DNA of 17,420 nt from Lachnospiraceae bacterium UBA7179 (GTDB lineage Bacteria; Bacillota; Clostridia; Lachnospirales; Lachnospiraceae): positions 1-17,420 of the forward strand of contig DKVL01000069.1 in assembly GCA_002491195.1 (NCBI GenBank), read 5' to 3'. The translations under genes were made by a program, and so were the position numbers. Below the pieces are notes generated by a model. It did no database searches, had not been told where the DNA came from, and saw nothing but the letters and a program-made list of their open reading frames with translations. Positions 1 to 7,585 of this stretch are shown piece after piece. Position 1 is the stretch's first letter; each line of letters opens with the position of its first letter.

Positions 1-1
1 T

Positions 2-874
2 TACTTGACACAAGCAGATTTTTACCTGCTGCACAATGTGTACGAGAAGTCCATTCAGGTGTACGAGGATGAACGGTGGGGAATCGTGGATTATTTTGTG
101 GAGCAGAAGCGGCAGGGGCGGATCAGGCATCTGGGGTTCTCATGTCATGGGGAACTGGAGACACTGCGCAATTTTCTGGACTACTGTGGGGATAAGATGG
201 AGTTTTGCCAGATCCAGCTCAACTACCTCGACTGGACGCTGCAGAAGGCGAGAGAAAAATATGAGCTTCTGACAGAAAGGGGCGTTGGTGTGTGGGTGAT
301 GGAGCCTGTCCGCGGCGGACGTCTGGCAGGTCTCTCCGAGGCTGAAAATGCCAGACTGCGCAGTGTGCGTTCCGATGAAAAGAGCGTTGCATGGGCTTTT
401 CGTTTTTTGCAGGGACTGCCAAATGTAAAGGTTATCCTGAGTGGGATGTCTGACCTGACACAGATGAGGGAGAACGTGGAAACATTTCGGGAAGAGAAGC
501 CGCTGACGGATGCGGAACAGGCGGTTCTTCTGGAAATCGCGGAGGGAATGAAAAATTCAATCCCCTGTACAGCGTGCCGGTACTGTTGTGATGGGTGTCC
601 GCAGGGGTTGGACATTCCAGTGCTGATCGCAGCTTACAATGAGCTTCGTTTTTCACCGGCAGTCAATGTGGCAATGCGCCTGGATGCACTTGCGGATGAT
701 AAGAAGCCATCCGCCTGTATCGGCTGTGGGAAATGTACCAGAATCTGCCCGCAGGGTATCAATATCCCGGATGCAATGAAAGGACTGGCGGGGGAACTTG
801 CGAAGCTGCCAAGCTGGGCGGAGATCTGCAGGCAGCGTGAAGAAGCGGCAAAGGCAGCAAAACCGGGACAGTGA
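2..874 (+). CDS. Aldo/keto reductase with C-terminal ferredoxin-like domain (5' partial)
   Basis: The reading frame is open to the first base of the window, so the true start lies upstream; the TTG at 5 is not a credible start. The opening DFYLLHNV and the later EPVRGGRL and VILSGMSD segments are typical of the C-terminal half of the aldo/keto reductase TIM barrel, an NAD(P)H-dependent carbonyl reductase fold. The last third carries two four-cysteine clusters: CTACRYCCDGC, with Cys codons from 566, and CIGCGKCTRIC, with Cys codons at 716, 725, 734 and 746. The family name for this architecture is 'predicted oxidoreductase, AKR with 4Fe-4S', common in anaerobic Firmicutes. The substrate is unknown. 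It ends 66 bases before the AraC gene and no clear terminator separates them. It may be unrelated to the sugar operon downstream. Family call is strong; physiological role is open. Confidence 0.9.
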   Translation, partial: YLTQADFYLLHNVYEKSIQVYEDERWGIVDYFVEQKRQGRIRHLGFSCHGELETLRNFLDYCGDKMEFCQIQLNYLDWTLQKAREKYELLTERGVGVWVMEPVRGGRLAGLSEAENARLRSVRSDEKSVAWAFRFLQGLPNVKVILSGMSDLTQMRENVETFREEKPLTDAEQAVLLEIAEGMKNSIPCTACRYCCDGCPQGLDIPVLIAAYNELRFSPAVNVAMRLDALADDKKPSACIGCGKCTRICPQGINIPDAMKGLAGELAKLPSWAEICRQREEAAKAAKPGQ

Positions 875-940
875 GATGTTTTCCTGTTATGGTACGAGGG
901 ATTAAAAAGTACCGGATGGGAGGGAAGCGGGAGAAAACTT

Positions 941-2164
941 ATGTACAATGGTGTGGGGATGGATGAAGTAAAAAAATATGCGTTGATTCAGCAGGCGAAG
1001 CTTGTGCGTACTGATCTGTATTACATTGATAGAAACGGCACAGAAGAGTGGTTATGGAATTACACCAAAAGCAATCCTTTCACAGAGAACCAGGAACTGA
1101 AAAAAGAGCTTATGAATGCTGCCCGCAGACAAAGAGAGCCTGTGATCTGTCAGGATGAAAACCAGGTGCTTTTCTCCTGTATCTATTCGGATGAAATGGA
1201 AGCGTTTCTTCTGATCGGCCCCATGGCACTGAAAAAGATGGATGTGGTTGAACTGCACCGATATTATAGTACCTATTCCATGAAACCGGATCAGGAACAG
1301 GAGCTTGTGATTTTTACTGTTTCAAGGGCATTATCTGTCATAGGGCTGATGAATGTGACCTTTACGGGACAGATCATATCGGATGAAGAATTAATCGTAA
1401 AAAATCATCTGACAAATCGACTGGAGGAAGGTATTGAACGGGAGTTTGTGGAGTTTGGTTTCAGAACGGAGGCTGAGGAGCAGCAGCATCACTCCTACAG
1501 GGAGGAAAAAAGGCTGCTCGACTGTGTCAGGCAGGGAAGAGTGGACGAGGCTCTGCAGATGAGCATGGATCTGGATATTGAGACGGGACGGCTGTCGGGA
1601 AATGATATGCACCACTGGCAGTATCTGGTGGTTGTAGCGATAACGCTGTGCACGCGGGCGGCAATCGAGGGCGGTATACCGCCTGCGGAGGCATACAGGG
1701 CCAGCGACTATTACATTCAGAAGTCGGAAACCTGTAAGGAAGTGTCCGCGCTGGTTGCGTGGAGAAACAGCGCAGTAAAGGATCTGGCGGAGAGAGTCTG
1801 GCGGCTGAACAATGCAAAACATACATCAAACTATGTCGAGAATGCCAAAAATTATATCGCCGCCCATTACAGGGAAAAGATTTATCTGGAGGAGATCGCA
1901 GAAAAGCTTTCCATATCACCAACCTATTTATCAAAGCTGTTTGTGAAGGAGACGGAGGAACGGCTGCAGGACTACATTGTGCGGTTTCGGGTGGAGCGGG
2001 CGGCAAACCTGCTGATGTATTCGGAGGAGACCATATCATATATCGCGGAGTATGTCAATTTCCCGTCGCAGAGCTATATGGGGAAGGTATTTAAGCGGTA
2101 TAAGGGCATGACACCGCAGAAGTACCGGGATAAATATAAACCCAGAGAATTTGAAACGAGATAA
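941..2164 (+). CDS. AraC-family transcriptional regulator
   Basis: This is a 407-residue regulator. The C-terminal ~100 residues hold the AraC/XylS double helix-turn-helix: YLEEIAEKLSISPTYLSKLF, then ISYIAEYVNFPSQSYMGKVF, ending with the usual MTPQKYR. The N-terminal ~290 residues are a ligand-sensing region that I cannot assign to a named fold, though YesN/PocR-like sensors in Clostridia have a similar layout. The start at 941 is supported by GGGAG at 929-933, seven bases upstream; an in-frame ATG at 959 is an alternative. The gene lies directly upstream of, and in the same direction as, the glycoside operon. A terminator begins just after its stop codon and paired direct repeats lie in the next promoter, so it is probably the local activator responding to the imported glycoside or a product. 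The effector is not visible from sequence. Confidence 0.93.
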   Translation: MYNGVGMDEVKKYALIQQAKLVRTDLYYIDRNGTEEWLWNYTKSNPFTENQELKKELMNAARRQREPVICQDENQVLFSCIYSDEMEAFLLIGPMALKKMDVVELHRYYSTYSMKPDQEQELVIFTVSRALSVIGLMNVTFTGQIISDEELIVKNHLTNRLEEGIEREFVEFGFRTEAEEQQHHSYREEKRLLDCVRQGRVDEALQMSMDLDIETGRLSGNDMHHWQYLVVVAITLCTRAAIEGGIPPAEAYRASDYYIQKSETCKEVSALVAWRNSAVKDLAERVWRLNNAKHTSNYVENAKNYIAAHYREKIYLEEIAEKLSISPTYLSKLFVKETEERLQDYIVRFRVERAANLLMYSEETISYIAEYVNFPSQSYMGKVFKRYKGMTPQKYRDKYKPREFETR

Positions 2165-2166
2165 AG

Positions 2167-2205
2167 AGATTTCTTTTGTTTAGGTGCAAAGGAAATCTTT
2201 TTTGT
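2167..2205 (+). terminator. Rho-independent terminator of the AraC gene
   Basis: A 12-bp stem pairs AGATTTCTTTTG (2167-2178) with CAAAGGAAATCT (2187-2198), with one G-T wobble, around an 8-base loop. A T-run follows at 2198-2203. It starts two bases after the AraC stop codon and separates the regulator from the operon promoter. Confidence 0.85.
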
Positions 2206-2228
2206 GTAAGAACAAATAGTGCCATAAA

Positions 2229-2256
2229 AAGGATATAAATAACAAAATAAGGATAT
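2229..2256 (+). promoter_or_regulatory. Tandem AAGGATAT direct repeats, probable AraC-type operator
   Basis: AAGGATAT occurs at 2229-2236 and again at 2249-2256, exactly 20 bases apart start to start, or about two helical turns. The downstream copy runs into the presumed -35 region of the next promoter. AraC-family activators commonly bind two direct half-sites about 20-21 bp apart, with the proximal one abutting -35. The repeat is directly visible; binding by the adjacent AraC protein is inferred. Confidence 0.55.
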
Positions 2257-2282
2257 TTCATATTGCTTTTCTCTGCTATGAT
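2254..2282 (+). promoter_or_regulatory. Promoter of the glycoside operon
   Basis: The extended -10 is TGC-TATGAT (-10 hexamer at 2277-2282, TG at 2274-2275). The -35 region, about 17 bp upstream at 2254-2259, is a poor match to TTGACA, as expected for an activator-dependent promoter. Transcription would start near 2289, giving a leader of about 130 bases before the symporter gene. Confidence 0.6.
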
Positions 2283-2296
2283 AGATTTATCGAAGC

Positions 2297-2330
2297 GGAG
2301 AGAAGGTCAGGGGCGCAATTCCTTCTTTCC
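2297..2330 (+). other. Leader hairpin in the operon 5' UTR
   Basis: GGAGAGAAGG (2297-2306) pairs with CCTTCTTTCC (2321-2330), 10 bp with one G-U wobble, around a 14-base loop. It lies just after the predicted transcription start. No T-run follows, so it is not an obvious attenuator. It may stabilise the mRNA 5' end or bind a regulator. Apart from this hairpin and the promoter elements, I see no gene in 2206-2420. Confidence 0.4.
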
Positions 2331-2420
2331 TATGGACCTTACAATATTACAATACGGAACTGTTCATAAACGATTCATGAGTATAACTTATCAGCAGTTT
2401 CGGGAAAAGGAGAGAAAAGT

Positions 2421-3836
2421 ATGGTTAGTCTTGCAACAAAACATAATGACCCTGAGGCAAAATTAGGGTGGGGAGAACGCATCGGATACGGTACAGGCCA
2501 GCTTGGCATGAACGCTATCAATGCGGTTCTGGGCTCTTTCCTGACGATCTATTTCACAAATGCCGCATTTCTGGATGCAGGAATTATCGCGACGATCATT
2601 GCGGTATCAAAAATCTTTGACGGTATTTCAGATCTGATCGTGGGAAATATGGTGGACAGGACACACTCTAAGTATGGAAAGGCAAGAGTCTGGCTGATGC
2701 GGATGTGCATTCCGTTTGCAGTTACGACCGTTCTGCTGTTTTTTGTGCCGCAGAGCTTCCCGGATGCAGCCAAATATGTGTATGTATTTATCATGTATAA
2801 CCTTGTCAATGCAGTGTTTTATACAGCGATGCTGGTTCCCTATTATTCCATGATCTCACTTGTGACGAACAATGCAAATGAGAGAGGCATGCTTGGAAAT
2901 ATCCAGCAGATCTTCCAGACACTGGCAAATGTCATTATTAATTCTGTGTTCATCGTCATGCTCACAGCATTCACAAGCAGTACGGAAACAATTTATACAC
3001 AGCGCGCATTTACAATCACCATGATCATCATTTCGGCGGCGATGGTGCTGCTGTCCTTTATCTGCGTGTCCTGCACAAAGGAGCGCGTCACAGACAGTGA
3101 GCCAGAAAACGCAAAGGAAAAGGGATCAAAAGACGCCGCAACCAACCCTGTTCAGGCATTCAGGGCCCTGATCACAAACAGATACTGGATTATGATGTTC
3201 TTTGCAATGTTTGTCATCTTCTTTGTGATTATCATGTATTCTGTCGGAAATGTTTATTACTGCCAGTACATCTATCAGGATATGAGCCGCTATCCGTGGA
3301 TGTCCAATGCGATATCCGTAGCACAGTTTGCGATCATGTTTGCGACACCGTTCTTTATGAGCCGGTTTGGAAAGCGGAATATCTATGTGGCAGGAATCGG
3401 AATATTGACAGCCGGGTTCCTTGGATTTGGATTGTTTGCAGACAGTGTGCCCACGATCATCTTCTTCAATGCCCTGAAAGGTCTTGGACTTGGTATGAGC
3501 GGCGGTATGGCGATGGGTATGGTGGCAGACACGATCACATACAGCAAGTTAAAGAGCGGTATCGATCCGGTCGGCATGGGAAATGCAGCAATCTCAGCGG
3601 CGCAGAAGCTGGGTCTTGGACTTGGAACGGCAGTTCTTGGATGGGTAATGGACGGCGCAGGGTTTGACCCGGCCCTTGATCTGGCTGGGACAGCACAGCC
3701 GGACACTGTGATCACGGCGATTCGGTTCCTCTATAACTGGGTGCCAGTGATCATGTGTGGAATTATCTTTGTATGCCTGTTATTCTTCTATGATATCGAG
3801 AAGAAGCTTCCAGCTATGCAGCAGTCCAACCAATAG
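2421..3836 (+). CDS. GPH-family (MelB/YicJ-like) glycoside:cation symporter
   Basis: This 471-residue membrane protein has about 12 hydrophobic segments. It has the hallmarks of the glycoside-pentoside-hexuronide:cation symporter family: an N-terminal GERIGYGTGQLG segment, DGISDLIVGNMVDRTHSKYGKAR after the second helix (the conserved loop holding Asp and Arg/Lys residues), and a second-half GMAMGMVADTITYSKLK motif. Members import melibiose, beta-glucuronides, xylosides or other glycosides with Na+ or H+. The start is set by AGGAGAG at 2408-2414. It is the first gene of the operon and the only transporter in it, so it presumably brings in the substrate of the cytoplasmic glycosidases downstream. 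The exact sugar cannot be read from the sequence; a rhamnosyl-glucoside or glycosylated plant phenolic is inferred from the neighbours. The 85 bases to the next gene contain no terminator that I can see. Confidence 0.92.
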   Translation: MVSLATKHNDPEAKLGWGERIGYGTGQLGMNAINAVLGSFLTIYFTNAAFLDAGIIATIIAVSKIFDGISDLIVGNMVDRTHSKYGKARVWLMRMCIPFAVTTVLLFFVPQSFPDAAKYVYVFIMYNLVNAVFYTAMLVPYYSMISLVTNNANERGMLGNIQQIFQTLANVIINSVFIVMLTAFTSSTETIYTQRAFTITMIIISAAMVLLSFICVSCTKERVTDSEPENAKEKGSKDAATNPVQAFRALITNRYWIMMFFAMFVIFFVIIMYSVGNVYYCQYIYQDMSRYPWMSNAISVAQFAIMFATPFFMSRFGKRNIYVAGIGILTAGFLGFGLFADSVPTIIFFNALKGLGLGMSGGMAMGMVADTITYSKLKSGIDPVGMGNAAISAAQKLGLGLGTAVLGWVMDGAGFDPALDLAGTAQPDTVITAIRFLYNWVPVIMCGIIFVCLLFFYDIEKKLPAMQQSNQ

Positions 3837-3921
3837 AGAATGGAAAGCCTAATGTAAGAATCCTAACAATGAAGATACTGAATCGTTACAGTTTGATTAC
3901 AGATAGGAAAGGAAGAATATT

Positions 3922-6729
3922 ATGCGGATCACAAATCTCAAGATCAATGGAATCAAAAATCCGGTGGGTTATGCTTTTGAACAGATATCACTGTCTTATC
4001 TGGTGACTAAGACCGCGGGGAAAGCACTTGCTTTCTCCCGTATTGAGGTCAGTCTGACAAAAGATTTTGGAGAGATCCTGTATCAAAAAGAAGGAGCGGA
4101 TCTGGATACGGTGGGGATCGTCCTTGAGTTCGAAAAAAAGCCACGCACACGCTATTATGTCAGGGTAATGGCCCAGGCCGATAATGGGGAGTCCGCTGTG
4201 AGTGACGAAATTTGTTTTTTCGAGACTTCCAAGATGGACGAGGCGTGGACTGGAAAATGGATCAAACCTCAGAAGGAGGATCGTTTCCATCCGGAATTTT
4301 GCAAATCGTTCAAAGTAGCAGCAGATAAGAAGATCCAGTTGGCGAGACTCTATATCTCTGGGCTTGGACTGTACAGCGCAGAGCTCAACGGACAGCGGGT
4401 GACGGACGAGGTGCTCACGCCGTATTACAGCAATTATCATTATGAGGTGCAGTATCAGACATATGATGTGACAGAACTGATCTCCACACAGGGCGAGGCC
4501 GGGAATGAAATCCGGGTGACACTGGGAAATGGCTGGTACAAGGGATATTTCGGACTGGCACACAAAAAGGAGAATTTTGGTTCTGAGTTTTTGCTGCTTG
4601 CGGAGCTGCACGTGATCTATGAGGACGGAACAGAGGAAGTGATCGGAACCGACGAAAGCTGGAAATACAGTGGTTCTGATATTGAGATGAGCGATATCTA
4701 CATGGGTGAGTGGGTGAACCGCGAACTGTGGAACAGACGGAACAATCCGCAGGAAAATCTATGGAAAGCGCCTGTCCTGGGAGCGATCGAGGGAAAACTT
4801 GTCCCGCGGTACAGTATTGCGACGGTGGAGAAGGAAACAATGTCCGTCAAAGAGGTGCTCCATACGCCTGCGGGTGAGACGGTTCTTGATTTCGGGCAGA
4901 ATTTTGCAGGGTATGTTACTTTTTTCACAAAGTCCCTGTCCCGCGGTGCGAAGGTCACGCTGGATTTTGGGGAGATTCTTCAGGACGGGAATTTTTACAA
5001 TGCAAATTACCGTGACGCAAAGTCACAGTTTATTTATATATCAGACGGCAGGGATGAGTGGATTGCCCCGAGATTTACGTTTTATGGTTTCCGGTATGTG
5101 CGCGTGACAGGATGGGCAGGAGACTTTTCGGAAGAGGACTGGAAACAGACTTTTGAGGGAAAAGCGGTCTACGCGGATATGGAGGAGACAGGATTTATCG
5201 AGACAGGCCACCCAAAGATCAACCGTTTATTCCTGAATGCGAAGTGGGGACAGAAGTCCAACTCGATCGATTTTCCGACGGACTGTCCGCAGCGCGATGA
5301 GAGACTGGGCTGGACGGGGGATGCGCAGGTGTTCTCAGGGACAGCCTCCTACAACATGGACACAGCGGCTTTTTATCATAAGTTTATCCATGACCTGCGG
5401 ACAGAACAGCTCCGACTGGATGGCATTGTCCCGGGAGTGATTCCCGTGTGGGAGAAGCAGGCAGCGATTTTCTCCTGCGTGTGGGGGGATATTGCGACGT
5501 TTCTTCCGACGGTATTGTATGAGCACTATGGCGATCAGACTGCGCTTGCACAGTATTATCCCATGATGCGCGGCTGGGTGGATAAGATTGACCGGGAGGA
5601 TGCGAAGCGGGGGCACAATTATCTCTTTAATTTTGAGAACCAGCTGGGTGACTGGCTTGCATTGGACGGAAGGACACCGCAGAGCAATGAGGGCGGGACG
5701 GATACGTATTTTATCGCCTCCTGTTACTATGCGGCCTCCGCGAAAAAGACGGCGGACGCGGCAAAAATATTAGGTTTTGATGAAGATGCCAGACATTATG
5801 AGAAACTGCATGACCAGATTGTGGAAGCGGTGATCAACGAGTATTACACACCGACAGGGCGGCTTGCCATTGACACGCAGACTGGCTATATCGTGGCGCT
5901 GCATTTTGGGATCTATCCTGACAAACAGCGGGTGCTGGAGGGATTCCGGGAACGTCTGTACAAGGACTGCTACAAGTTAAAGGGCGGGTTTGTCGGCGCG
6001 CCGCTGATGTGCAGGGTGCTGGCGGAAAACGGGCTGGAGGAGGAAGCGTTCTATTTTCTGCTGCAGGAGGACTATCCTGGCTGGCTGCACTGTGTGAACC
6101 TGGGGGCAACGACGATCTGGGAGCGCTGGAACTCCGTTCTGGATGACGGGAAACTCAGCGGCACGATGATGAACTCCTTAAACCACTATTCCTTTGGCGC
6201 TGTGGTTGAGTACTTATACCGCGATGTCGCAGGTCTCAAGGCATTGGAAGGTGGTTTTCAAAAGGTGGAGATCTCGCCGCTTGTCAATCAGAAGCTTCGC
6301 TGGATGAAGATGCGGTATGAGTCGGTTTACGGCACTTACCGGAGCGAGTGGGAGATTTTAAAGGACGGAAGGATTCATGCCACGGTCGAGATCCCGTTCA
6401 ACTGCACCGCGCTGGTCGGGCTTCCGTTTTATCCAGAGAAACCAATCGGGGAGCTAAAAGCAGGTGTCCATGAGTTTACCTATATGCCCACGGAGGATAT
6501 GCGCAGCAGATATTCGAAAAAGACACTCTTTAAGGATATGATGCAGGATGCCAGGGCGATGGAGGTCATTGAGCGGGTGTCACCGTTGCTGCAGTATTTT
6601 CTGGGCACGGGCAATCAGGATTTCCTGCATGAGAGCCTGACCACGTTACAGAATATGTTTTATATGGGATTTTCCAAAGAAATGATAGATAATTTAACAG
6701 AGGAACTGACGAAAATTTATGAGGAATAG
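3922..6729 (+). CDS. Alpha-L-rhamnosidase, GH78, cytoplasmic
   Basis: This 935-residue protein hydrolyses terminal alpha-L-rhamnose from glycosides by an inverting mechanism. The N-terminal half has the beta-sandwich domains of GH78, including the WTGKWI segment near residue 110 and LGNGWYKGYFG. The (alpha/alpha)6 catalytic domain has the diagnostic DCPQRDERLGWTGD at residues 454-467, where Asp459, Glu460 and Asp467 match the conserved acidic positions, and WERW at 733-736, where Glu734 matches the general-base Glu. No signal peptide is visible, so the enzyme should act on imported substrate. After the C-terminal beta domain there is an extra helical segment from about residue 860 to 935. Ribosome binding site: AGGAAAGGA, 3905-3913. 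It ends 10 bases before the preferred start of the MBL-fold gene, indicating co-transcription. Family call is very secure; the aglycone or inner sugar is unknown. Confidence 0.96.
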   Translation: MRITNLKINGIKNPVGYAFEQISLSYLVTKTAGKALAFSRIEVSLTKDFGEILYQKEGADLDTVGIVLEFEKKPRTRYYVRVMAQADNGESAVSDEICFFETSKMDEAWTGKWIKPQKEDRFHPEFCKSFKVAADKKIQLARLYISGLGLYSAELNGQRVTDEVLTPYYSNYHYEVQYQTYDVTELISTQGEAGNEIRVTLGNGWYKGYFGLAHKKENFGSEFLLLAELHVIYEDGTEEVIGTDESWKYSGSDIEMSDIYMGEWVNRELWNRRNNPQENLWKAPVLGAIEGKLVPRYSIATVEKETMSVKEVLHTPAGETVLDFGQNFAGYVTFFTKSLSRGAKVTLDFGEILQDGNFYNANYRDAKSQFIYISDGRDEWIAPRFTFYGFRYVRVTGWAGDFSEEDWKQTFEGKAVYADMEETGFIETGHPKINRLFLNAKWGQKSNSIDFPTDCPQRDERLGWTGDAQVFSGTASYNMDTAAFYHKFIHDLRTEQLRLDGIVPGVIPVWEKQAAIFSCVWGDIATFLPTVLYEHYGDQTALAQYYPMMRGWVDKIDREDAKRGHNYLFNFENQLGDWLALDGRTPQSNEGGTDTYFIASCYYAASAKKTADAAKILGFDEDARHYEKLHDQIVEAVINEYYTPTGRLAIDTQTGYIVALHFGIYPDKQRVLEGFRERLYKDCYKLKGGFVGAPLMCRVLAENGLEEEAFYFLLQEDYPGWLHCVNLGATTIWERWNSVLDDGKLSGTMMNSLNHYSFGAVVEYLYRDVAGLKALEGGFQKVEISPLVNQKLRWMKMRYESVYGTYRSEWEILKDGRIHATVEIPFNCTALVGLPFYPEKPIGELKAGVHEFTYMPTEDMRSRYSKKTLFKDMMQDARAMEVIERVSPLLQYFLGTGNQDFLHESLTTLQNMFYMGFSKEMIDNLTEELTKIYEE

Positions 6730-6739
6730 GGGGATTTGG

Positions 6740-7567
6740 ATGGACTATTTTTCTACAGAAAAAATAAGCGATGCCATGACAATGATCAGGAGTAAATCCG
6801 GGGAACTGCTGTATCTGGTCGAGGGCAGCAAGAGTGCGGTCCTCATCGATACCTGCATTGGCCTTGGCAGTCTAAGGGCGCTTGTGGAGGGACTGACAAA
6901 AAAGCCTGTGACGGTGCTGGTCTCCCATGGACACATTGACCATGCCATAGGCGCGCCGGAATTTGAGACTGCATATATGAATCACAGGGACATTTCCCTA
7001 TATCAGTCCCAGTGCAGTGTGGCAAAACGGCGTGGGTATGCCGGGGCAGGCTTAGGAGCGGAGGCTGCGCAGATACCAGACGAGGCGTTTATTCCTCCTG
7101 CGCCGGACTATGCCTTTATAGACTTGCAGGAGGGTATGTGTTTTGATTTGGGCGGGATCCATGTAGATGCATATGCCTTTCCGGGGCATACACAGGGATG
7201 CATGGTGTTCCTGATCCGTGAGGAGAGAATACTGATTCTCGGCGATGCCTGCAACAATGCGACATTTCTGTTTGATGATGTGTGCAGCACTGTGACAGAA
7301 TACAGGGCGCAGGTACAGGAGCTGGAGACGCGGCTTGTGGGGAAATATGACAGGGTGTTTGTCATGCACCATATCATGGAAGTTCAGCCGGACATCCTGT
7401 CGCAGATGGTCTGCGTGTGTGATGACACCATCCGCGGCAATGCGGATAACCTGCCCTTTGAATTTATGGGAAAGAAGGCGCTGATCGCAAAGAAATGTAA
7501 TGAGCGGTTTGAGCGTGAGGACGGGAAGTCTGCCAATCTGATCTATAACCCTGACAGAATAGTGTGA
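6740..7567 (+). CDS. Metallo-beta-lactamase-fold hydrolase
   Basis: I prefer the ATG at 6740 (275 residues) because AGGGGGA at 6728-6734 sits five bases before it; the ATG at 6719 overlaps the rhamnosidase gene and has no comparable site. The zinc-binding motifs of the superfamily are present: HGHIDH (His63, His65, Asp67, His68), His150 in FPGHTQG, Asp169 in ILGDACNN, and His210/211 in VMHH. This is the dinuclear-zinc pattern of glyoxalase II, lactonases and related hydrolases. No signal peptide is seen, so it is probably cytoplasmic. It sits between the rhamnosidase and the GH1 gene with 10-18-base spacings, so it belongs to the operon. Possible roles are hydrolysis of an ester, lactone or thioester made from the glycoside or aglycone. 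The specific substrate is not recognisable. Confidence 0.88.
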   Translation: MDYFSTEKISDAMTMIRSKSGELLYLVEGSKSAVLIDTCIGLGSLRALVEGLTKKPVTVLVSHGHIDHAIGAPEFETAYMNHRDISLYQSQCSVAKRRGYAGAGLGAEAAQIPDEAFIPPAPDYAFIDLQEGMCFDLGGIHVDAYAFPGHTQGCMVFLIREERILILGDACNNATFLFDDVCSTVTEYRAQVQELETRLVGKYDRVFVMHHIMEVQPDILSQMVCVCDDTIRGNADNLPFEFMGKKALIAKKCNERFEREDGKSANLIYNPDRIV

Positions 7568-7585
7568 GAGAGTGAGGTGTGAGAT

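Noticed and set aside
2364..2380. Possible catabolite-response element around TTCATAAACGATTCATG in the operon leader
   Set aside because: It shares only the central AACG core with the CcpA consensus; the flanking TG and CA positions do not fit.
2263..2466. A 67-codon frame spanning the operon leader into the symporter gene
   Set aside because: It begins with TTG inside the promoter, has no ribosome site and overlaps the symporter start in another frame.
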